Part shown: piece by piece, positions 56,018 through 64,000 of the stretch | Layout of the letters: every line of letters starts with the position of its first letter | Position numbering within the stretch: position 1 is the first letter of the stretch | Assembly (NCBI GenBank): GCA_963921195.1 | Contig: OY992537.1 | Location: 19,493,125 to 19,557,124, forward strand | Direction: 5' to 3' | DNA: 64,000 bases | Source: Pegoplata infirma | Taxonomy: Eukaryota; Arthropoda; Insecta; Diptera; Anthomyiidae | Made by a program: the position numbers and the translations under genes | Notes under the pieces: model-generated | Database searches by the model: none | Told to the model about the DNA's origin: nothing | The model's input: only the letters and a program-made list of their open reading frames with translations

Positions 56018-57226
56018 GGTATGTGACATTTTTGTTTTTTTTTATTATTCCATAAAATGAAACCTCTATACGTCATCCGTCTGCCCACTAAACCGTTTAG
56101 CGATACCTTGAATGGTTTAGAAATTAGCAAAAGTAGCTTTGTGAAATCCATATGTAAATGTTCCAAAAAAAAAGTGGTATGTGTAGTTTAAAACCAGTTT
56201 TTGTTATGAAAACTTTTGCATATATAAACCTTTTTGCTTAAAATTTTTAGCATAAGGGTTTTAGGAATGCTTACATACTATACTAAAAAATGAAGCATGA
56301 GATAACATTTTAAAGGGAGGTTGCCATTATAAAAAATCGATTTTTCGCGATTTCCAAAAAAAGTTATATATATCTAAACATTTTTTTAGCAGAAATTAAT
56401 CACAAACATTAGTTTGTTTATACACAGGAAATCAATTCTAAGAACTAATTATGGTGTTGCAAAAAAACGCAAAATTAATAAAATATGAGAAAAATCGCGA
56501 TTTTTACCATTTAATCGCAAACAATTTTGTCTAAATTTATACTTAATATATCGTTATGAGTCTATTCCGCATTACCCATACCAAATAAATTTTCATTTGT
56601 AAAAGCAATTTTTTTTTTAAATAAAAAATCTGCAACAAAATGTGCAAGACTTTAACGATGATTTGCATAAAAATTGTTTCATTGATTCAAAAACAGACTT
56701 CACCATTGACATTAGCATGCCCCAATTATATAGAAATGATGGTCAGATCACATGGCACAAATTTGAGCAACATTTTTTTGAATGAAATTTTTTCGCTATA
56801 AAAACAAAATTCATTGAAACAACGCAGCACATGGATGCAGATTTGTACAAAATGTGGGTTTAAAAAGTGTAATTACTATCACTTTAATGAATATTAAAAT
56901 TTTTTGAACTATTATTAAATTTTGTAACATAAGTTCTTTGAACAAAAACGGTCATGTGTATGAAAATGTCCAAAAATAAAAAATTAATACCAAAAAAGTT
57001 CTAACAAAATGTGTTATGTGTAGTTGTTTATGTAATTCTTTAATATCTTCGTTTTAGCTAAGAAATCATTCCTTTTTTGTGGTACACATCTATAAAATAT
57101 CTTTATGCATTTTAAAGACGCTTGACTTTTAAAAAATATGGAAAAATGACAAAATAAAACAGTTTTTTTGCTCTCCTGAAAACTTCATTAAAAACACATA
57201 CCAAATTACGACGGATCAGCACGATA
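56018..57226. other. No gene seen
   Basis: AT-rich with several runs of T and A. No frame, inverted repeat or array recognised. Confidence 0.5.
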
Positions 57227-57817
57227 CACAGAAAAAAATATTGAGAAAAGCAATTTGAGTAATCACTTGTTTAAATTTTTAAATAAGATTTGAGTAATTT
57301 TTTAATTGACGCAATTAAAAATTTACTCAAAAACTAAAAAAAAAATTGAGTAAATAATTTAATACAAATTTAATATTTTTTTTTATTTTTTTTTTTATTC
57401 TCTTCGTGTTTTGAATTCTCGTTTAGTTTATAGTTTTTTGTGTATGTATATGAAAGTTTGAAATCATCTTTATGAAATTTTTCAATGTCTTCAAGACATA
57501 AATATATTTGGTAAAGTTTGAAAAAACATTTTTTTCGAAAAAAAAAATGTGAAACTTTTTTAAACTTTTTAAAAAAATAAATTGATAAATTTTGAGTAAA
57601 TTTTTACTTGCCACAATTAAAAAGTTACTTAAAAAATTGAAAAAATTTTAATTAAATTTTTAATAGTATCCATCAAAAATTTTTTAGTAAGCATTTAATA
57701 ATTTTTTATTAAAAATTTACTCAATACTATTAAATCGTTTACTGGTGCAAAATTGAGTAATTTTTTACTCAATAGTATTAAAAATTTACTCAAATTTATT
57801 TTTTATTTTTTTCTGTG
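57227..57817. mobile_element. TA-flanked MITE with CACAGAAAAAAATA ends (591 bp)
   Basis: Ends CACAGAAAAAAATA and TATTTTTTTCTGTG-like, with TA at 57225-57226 and 57818-57819. TTTACTCAAAA and TTTTTTACTCAATAGTATTA recur through both halves. Similar in style to 6767-8639. Confidence 0.72.
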
Positions 57818-57819
57818 TA

Positions 57820-58329
57820 TATACCCTCCAATCAACAAACAAAAAAACAAAAAAAAACATGTGTGTATTTTTTTTCAAAACCCAACTTTAACAAGGTCAT
57901 AACTGCCGAATTGGATAAGATTTCAAATATAGAATTTTTAGACCAAAAATAACCATACACAGCAATCGACGAAGTTACAAAAAATAATTTTTCGTACCAC
58001 CCCAATGTATATACGTCCGGCCGCTAAAATCATGTAGAAATCATATGGAAATTACTGACAGTTCGGGTTTAATGCAGAGTTTTCTGAAAGACAATATTTT
58101 TTATAAGGTCATCACACTGTAAAAATGTATTCTCTAGGAACTATATATATATGGACAAATCATATATCATATCAATGTGGTGGTTGTATCTTCTACGGTG
58201 CCGGTCAGCTTGTGTTGTTAATGGCATGAATATCAAAAAATCCGTGCATCAATTCTCCACTTGGGTTAAACGTTTATAAAAATTCATATATATGAAAAAC
58301 AATTTCCATTAACACGACAACCCGGTATT
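57820..58329. other. No gene seen
   Basis: AT-rich sequence without a recognised frame or repeat. Confidence 0.5.
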
Positions 58330-58455
58330 TAAAATCCTACTGATAATAACACTATGTGGAGTGTTTGAAACCGGTGTGGGAATACCAAAAATTATTATAG
58401 TTTTTTTAAATTAAAATTTTCTTTTGCATTTTTTAACATTAACCCTTATAAAAAT
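58330..58455. repeat. Dispersed repeat G, copy 3
   Basis: AATCCTACTGATAATAACAC, GTGTTTGAAACCGGTGTGGG and TTTTCTTTTGCATTTTTTAA. Confidence 0.75.
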
Positions 58456-59404
58456 CTTTTTTATTTCTCCACTGTTTTCTGTATTCAAGGCTTAGGATAA
58501 TCGGTAGATGCCCTTAAAAAACTCCCTTATTTGTTTAACATTTTTTCTTGTTTTTTTTTTTAATTCTCCAATTATTTTTAATTAATGTTAGAAAAAAATA
58601 TTTCCAAAAAATATTTCCAAAAAATATTTCATCAAATTTTAATCAATATAATTTTAATGAGGAAATATGATACAAATCAACACTTCGTAAAAAAAGATGT
58701 AACAAGAAAATCTCAATATTTCTTGACAACCGTTCAAGGCATTTCCAATGAATAAAAGAATATATTATATTTCATTAAAACTAAAGTTTGAGAAAAATGA
58801 TGAAAATTGTGTTATCAGTTGTACAACAAAACATTGAAGACATTATTAATAACTTTGTGAAAAATAATACAATTTATGCTTAAGAAAATGAAAATAATTG
58901 CTATGAAGATAACAATGAAAACGATATATTGTTATTGCTAAGAGTGTAAGTATTGCTGCAATAAATATATTAAACCGGAATGGAATTAAAATTAATTAAT
59001 AAAAAACCAAATTCTAAGATATTATTCTTGAAGAAAAAGTTTCAGATTTTGATTCTTGTAGAAAAAGTTTCAGATTCTTAAACAGGTTTCTTATACAAGT
59101 GTGTCAAATTCCAAAACATTTTTTGCTGTAGAAAAAGTGTCAGTTTCTAACCCCTTATCTACACCTAACATAATTATGTAAACATAAAAAGACACATTCA
59201 AAATAATAACAACAAATTTGTTTTGTTTTGTGTGTTTTTGTTGCTTAATGTGAACATAATTATGGAAGGTGTAGCTAAGGAGTAAGACATTTTTTAGTAC
59301 GAAAAATTTTTCGTGAAGAAATAGTTAAAAATTTTTATACACATTTCCTAAAGAAAAATTTTCAAAATCTAACATTTTCTGTATGAAAAATGTCACAGAA
59401 TTTT
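58456..59404. other. No gene; decayed TTTCAGATTCT repeats
   Basis: Bases 59030-59150 repeat AGAAAAAGTTTCAGATTCT and variants, like 39590-39810 and 61560-61730. No coding signal. Confidence 0.5.
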
Positions 59405-59640
59405 TAAGCATAATGTTTTTAGGCTGGTGTATAATTTTAAAAAAGTTGCAGAACGCCACCTAAGTTTGACTATATAAGAAAACAAGAATTACTATTTTCA
59501 TTTTCTTAAAACCAATAATTTCAATAACTTGGGTTTGTAACTTGGATAATAATTCACCTCGTGGTGAATAAAACCGTTTTTCACCAGCTGGTGAATAAAA
59601 AGGAACATAATTATTTTTCAACAAAATAATTTTTTTTATC
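59405..59640. repeat. Dispersed repeat H, copy 2
   Basis: AATGTTTTTAGGCTGGTGTA, CGCCACCTAAGTTTGACTAT and TTGTAACTTGGATAATAATT, with CTGGTGAATAAA present twice in this copy. Confidence 0.68.
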
Positions 59641-60245
59641 AAATTTTTTTTTTTTCATTCATTTTTTTTCGCATCAAATTTTTTTTTTTCATCAATTTTT
59701 TTTTCATCAATTTTTTTTTTCATAAATTTTTTTTTTCCAATAAATTTTTTTTCCATCAAATTTTTTTTTTCATCAATTTTTTTTTTTGATCAAACTTTTT
59801 TTTTCATCAAAATTTTCTTTTTTCATCAAACTTTTTTTTATTTTTTTTTTTATCAATTTTTTTCTTTCATAAAATTTTTTTTTTTCATCAAATTTATTTT
59901 TTTTTTTATTAATTTTTTTTTTCATCAAATTTTTTTTTTCATCAAAAATATTTTCTTTTTTTATAATTTTTTTTTGTTTTCTCATCAGTTTTTTTTTTTT
60001 CATTAATTTTTTTATTTGCATCAAATTTTTTTTTTCATCAAAATTTTTTTTTCCTAAATTTTTTTTCATCAATTTGTTTTCATCAAATTGTTTAATAAAA
60101 TTTTTTATTATAATTTTTTTCTCACCAAAAAAAATTTTTTTTCATCAATTTTTTTTTACATCAAAAAATTTCTCTTTTTATCAAAAAAATTCATCAAAAA
60201 CTTTTTTTATCAAAATTTTTTTTTCACCAATAATTTTGGGTTCAT
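59641..60245. repeat. CATCAATTTTTTT low-complexity tract
   Basis: About 600 bp of T-runs separated by CATCAA or close variants, with no fixed period. The Lys-rich 99-codon minus frame is an artefact of it. Confidence 0.92.
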
Positions 60246-60287
60246 TAAATTTTTTTAACATAAGTTTGATTTTCGTAAAAAAAAATA

Positions 60288-61179
60288 CACCGCTCAACAA
60301 ATCGAAGGTTTTTGACTCCGGTTTGAAGTTTAATACAAAATTTTTAAAGATTTTGACTCGCTGACTCCAAATCTGTGCTCCAAATTTTTCCATCACGTCT
60401 AGAATTTTAATTATTCGTGGTTGAAAATGCGAAAAAACGCGATTTTTGCATTTTTTGAAAGCCTGCACAGCAGCCACTGGGTGGAATAAAAATCTGGTAT
60501 AAAACGTTAGAGTAGAATTGAACTATGATCTCAAATATATGATCAAAAAACTTTGAAGTTGTTACACTATTATTGGCCAAACATGTATTTTAAAAAAACA
60601 CTGTGAAAAAAATTAGAAAAAGCACCATTTTTAAAAGGCTCTAAAACAAAAACCAGATGATCAATCTTTACCGTGATGAGCTCAAAATTTAGGCAAAAGT
60701 TCATTCTTTCTTATAGACTTTTAAGGCCATTAAAGATATCTTCCGGTTTATACGAAAAATAACACAGAAAACTTAAATTTATAAAAAATTTTTTTTTTTT
60801 AGTTTTCCTTTGAAAAATATCAAAAAAAACTAAGATACCTACCTTATCTTTTTTACAAAAACGATAATTTTAACAGAGTCATTTTAAAACGCAATTGTAA
60901 CCCAACCAAACGCAATAATTAGAAAAAAATTGTTTTCAATGTTGGAGAACAAAGACAAATTATACTTTTGCGCTTTATACCAGATTTGTATTCCACTCAA
61001 TGGCTGCTGTGCAGGCTTTCAAATAATGCAAAAATCGCAATTTTTCGCATTTTCAACCATTAATAACTAAAAATCTGGACGTGATGGAAAAATTTGGAGA
61101 ACAGTTTTGGAATCAGGAGATCAAAGTTTACTAAAATTGATCACCAGAATTCAAACTGGAAAATGAGTGTTGAGCGGTG
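60288..61179. repeat. Foldback, ~890 bp
   Basis: CACCGCTCAACA at the left is mirrored by TGTTGAGCGGTG at the right; ATA flanks both, so TA or ATA may be the duplication. The arms share TTTTTCCATCACGTC, GAAAATGCGAAAA, GAAAGCCTGCACAGCAGCCA and TGGTATAAA. The centre near 60735 is less well matched. No coding capacity. Confidence 0.75.
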
Positions 61180-62044
61180 ATATTTTTTTTACCAAAACTA
61201 CTTTTTTACGAAGTCTAAGCTTTTCACATAAAAATTTTCCATTTGTTTATCAAATGTACATAAACAAGTGAGAGTGTTATATTCTTTGGTGCCGAATCTT
61301 TTATAGTCTCCAAAATGTAAAAACACTTTTTTGCACTTATTTTTGCACTCACTTACGAAATGTACAGCTCTTTTGGTTTTTTAATGGGATCCTCGACTGA
61401 TATTTCAATTCGTTTTGCATGGAATAGCAAAGTAATATAACATTATTTTTTCTAAAAAAACTTTGCTTTGGCAAGTACACCCAAATCTTCCGCAAAACAT
61501 TATCAGGATTTAATGTTTTGGATAAGAGCACAAAATTCGCGGGCATTTTTTCTATTTTTGTAGTCTCAGATTTTGAGACATTTTTGAATAGCAAATTTCT
61601 CAGATTCTAAAAAATTTTTCGTTTCGGAAAATTCTCAGTTTCTAAAACATTTTTCATGTAGAACAATTCTCAGCTTCTTAGAAATTTTTTTCTCCACAAA
61701 ATATTCTCAAATTCTAAGAAATTTTTAAAATATTTCAATCTACCCTTATTCTCACCAAGTGGAAAAAAGTGGAAACATAATGAGATATCGTTGCGAAGAG
61801 TAAAATAAATAAATTATTAAAAAAAATAATTACAAAAAAAATTTATAGTAATTATAATGAAAAATATAGAATCAAATACTACGGAAGAAGGACAAATAAA
61901 AAAAAACAAATGTTTGCAAAAGACACGTTGTTGACAACATTTATTGTTAAAATTTCTGCCTTTTTTATTGCTGATGTTGCCTGTTGTTATCATTGTTATT
62001 AATGCCTAGATAAAATGAAAGGAGAGCCTTATATAAATTGTTCA
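61180..62044. other. No gene; decayed TCAGATTCTAAGAAATTT repeats
   Basis: Bases 61560-61730 carry irregular repeats of AATTCTCAGTTTCTAAAACA and AATTTTTC. Bases 61380-61420 (ATGGGATCCTCGACTGATAT) recall the decayed DINE-like relic at 53495-53760. Confidence 0.5.
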
Positions 62045-62145
62045 TCTATATATATAAAAGAGTAATGTGACTGACTGACTGACTGACTGACTGACTGACT
62101 TATATACTCATTCATCATCGCCCAGCCCAAACCGCTGAAGCTAGA
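62045..62145 (+). mobile_element. Helitron-like 5' end with a GACT microsatellite
   Basis: TCTATATATATAAAAGAGTA, then TGACTGACT repeats up to 62100, then CGCCCAGCCCAAACCGCTGA. A TC start on an AT-rich leader fits a Helitron 5' end and introduces the 146-bp array directly. The 3' end lies outside the window. Confidence 0.5.
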
Positions 62146-63011
62146 GACTTGAAATTTGGACTGTAGGTCCACCTCCCGGAATATAGATCCACTAAGGCTG
62201 GATTTTTGCCAATGTTGATTCTAAGGGGGTAAAAAGGGTAAAAAACTGTACTTTTGGTACTTTTTATATCTCCTGAAATAATGGTCATAGAGACTTGAAA
62301 TTTGGACTCTATGTTCACCTCCCGGAATAAAGATCCCGTAAGGCCGGATTTTTGCCAATGTTAATTCTAAGGGGACAAAAAGGGTAAAAAACTGTACTTT
62401 TGGTACTTTTTATATCTCCTGAAATAATGGTCACAGAGACTTGAAATTTGGAATGTATGTTCAACTCCTGGAATATAGATCCAGTAAGGCCGGATTTTTT
62501 GCCAATGTTGATTCTAAGGGGCTAAAAAGGGTAAAAAACTGTACTTTTGGTACTTTTTATATCTCCTGAAATAATGGTCATAGAAACTTGAAATTTGGAC
62601 TGTATGTTCACCTCCTGGAATATAGATCCAGTAAGGCTGGATTTTTGCCAATGTTGATTCTAAGGGGGTAAAAAGGGTAAAAAAATGTACCTTTGGTACC
62701 TTTTATATTTCCTTCAATAATGGTCCTAGGCACTTGAAATTTTGAATGTAGGATCAGCTCCCGGAATATATATCTACTAAGGTTGGATTTTGCCAATGTT
62801 GATTCTAAGGGGTAAAAAGGGTAAAAAACTGTACTTTTGGTACCTTTTATATTTTTTTAAATAATGGTCCTAGAAACTTAAAATTTGCAATGTAGGTTCA
62901 CCTCCCTGAAAAAATATTCACCAAGGCTGAGTTTTTGCCAATGTTGACTCAACGGGGGTAAAATGGAAAAAAGTGTACTTTTGGTACTTATTTTAATTTA
63001 CTTAAATAATG
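62146..63011 (+). repeat. ~146-bp tandem array, block 3 (6 units)
   Basis: Corresponding points lie at 62161, 62307, 62453, 62600, 62746 and 62890. Unit content is as in 44383-45474. The last unit ends AATAATGGTACC and passes without a break into the 16-bp satellite. Apparent frames (62115-62318, 62608-62796 minus) are translations of the unit. Confidence 0.95.
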
Positions 63012-63897
63012 GTACCTTTTATAAAAAGTACCTTTCCTAAAAAGTACCTTTTATAAAAAGTACCATTTATAAAAAGTACCTTTTATAAAAAGTACCTTTT
63101 ACAAAAAGTACCTTTTATAAAAAGTACCTTTTATAAAAAGTACCTTTTATAAAAAGTACCTTTTATAAAAAGTACCTTTTATAAAAAGTACCTTTTATAA
63201 AAAGTACCTTTTATAAAAAGTACCTTTTATAAAAAGTACCATTTATAAAAAGTACCTTTTATAAAAAGTACCTTTTATAAAAAGTACCTTTTATAAAAAG
63301 TACCTTTTATAAAAAGTACCTTTTATAAAAAGTACCTTTTATAAAAAGTACCTTTTATAAAAAGTACCTTTTATAAAAAGTACCTTTTATAAAAAGTACC
63401 TTTTATAAAAAGTACCTTTTATAAAAAGTACCTTTTATAAAAAGTACCTTTTATAAAAAGTACCTTTTATAAAAAGTACCTTTTATAAAAAGTACCTTTT
63501 ATAAAAAGTACCTTTTATAAAAACTACCTTTTATAAAAAGTACCTTTTTGAAAAGTACCTTTTATAAAAAAAAAAACCTTTTATAAAAAGTACCTTTTAT
63601 AAAAAAAACCTTTTATAAAAAGTACCTTTTATAAAAATTGCCTTTATGAAGAGTATCTTTTATAAAAAGTACCTTTTATAAAAAGTACCTTTTATAAAAA
63701 GTACATTTTATAAAAAGTACCTTTTATAAAAAGTACCTTTTATAAAAAGTACCTTTTATAAAAAGTACCCTTTATAAAAATTACCCTTTATAAAAAGTAT
63801 CTTTTATAAAAAGTACCTTTTATAAAAATTATCTTTTATAAAAAGTACGTTTTGTAAAAAGTACCTTCTATAAAAATTACGTTTTGTTAAAAGTACC
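63012..63897. repeat. 16-bp tandem satellite, block 3 (~55 units)
   Basis: The longest block. Units between about 63250 and 63520 are identical, while the edges carry variants (CTACC, AAAAAAAAACC, CCTTTATGAAGAGTA). This pattern of a homogeneous centre and diverged edges is expected of unequal exchange. Confidence 0.97.
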
Positions 63898-64000
63898 GAA
63901 AGTACACTTTTTGTTACTTTTTTATTTCCTGAAATAATAACCATAGAAACTTGAAAATGGAAAAGGTTCCAAAAGATATAATGGTTACAGAAACTTAAAA
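63898..64000 (+). repeat. 146-bp unit resumes after the satellite
   Basis: TACACTTTTTGTTACTTTTT, ATTTCCTGAAATAATAACCA and TAGAAACTTGAAAATGG match the long unit. The satellite is thus embedded within the array rather than beside it. Cut by the window edge. Confidence 0.8.

Noticed and set aside
59773..60072. 99-codon Lys-rich open frame on the minus strand
   Set aside because: It is the translation of the CATCAATTTTTTT low-complexity tract; no start context, domain or composition of a real protein.
62115..62796. Two similar minus-strand frames with shared peptide pattern
   Set aside because: They are the same 146-bp tandem unit read twice; the similarity is repeat structure, not a gene family.
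63012..63897. Regular repeats as a CRISPR array
   Set aside because: Units are contiguous 16-mers with no unique spacers, in a eukaryotic context.

Overview
This window looks like non-coding, very AT-rich nuclear DNA from a higher fly (Diptera). The best clue is a set of repeats built like the INE-1/DINE-1 elements of Drosophila: a TATACCC hairpin end, a GTCCGTCYGTCCGT microsatellite, and an ACAAGTA end. The genus cannot be fixed from the sequence; a calyptrate fly such as a blowfly would fit. I found no intact protein-coding gene, no canonical tRNA or rRNA gene and no CRISPR. The only recognisable protein code is a broken LINE reverse-transcriptase fragment at 19930-20816. The other short open frames are chance frames or translations of repeats.

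The window is a graveyard of nested non-autonomous transposons. Many edges are set by inverted termini, target-site duplications (TSDs), or comparison with an uninterrupted copy elsewhere in the window. The layout is: (1) 1-4650: end of a 16-bp satellite, then two copies of a repeat carrying tRNA-like promoter boxes, one split by a DINE-1-like element. (2) 4651-9596: a DINE-1-like element split by a 4.1-kb insertion with Transib-like ends, which holds a TTAA element with another inside it and a 1.9-kb TA element. (3) 9935-11605: a hAT-like element holding a foldback with poly-G/poly-C ends. (4) 13039-15773: a DINE-1-like element split by a TA MITE and by a TTA-flanked element that carries a hAT-like element full of TATCGATA. 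(5) 15.8-19.8 kb: several near-perfect palindromes and a TAATCC-rich element. (6) 19.9-23.3 kb: LINE relic, MITEs, and a hAT-in-hAT nest. (7) 25-36.7 kb: inverted-repeat elements, a head-to-tail DINE pair, a 1.85-kb foldback, and a possible solo LTR. (8) 37.6-45.7 kb: hAT-like, foldback and Helitron-like DNA, then a second 145-bp array plus satellite. (9) 46-61 kb: further MITEs, with a four-level nest at 53788-56013. (10) 62045-64000: a Helitron-like 5' end, a 146-bp tandem array, and a large 16-bp satellite block.

Nothing here forms a pathway. The biology is that of transposon accumulation: small TIR elements, DINE-1/Helentron relics and foldbacks inserted into one another, and tandem arrays growing from within dispersed repeats. 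The points most worth following are the TATA-box satellite that seems to have arisen inside the 146-bp unit, the hAT element whose ends are packed with the DREF site, the Transib-like termini, and the sealed foldbacks. All family assignments rest on termini, TSDs and remembered consensus features; no database search was possible.
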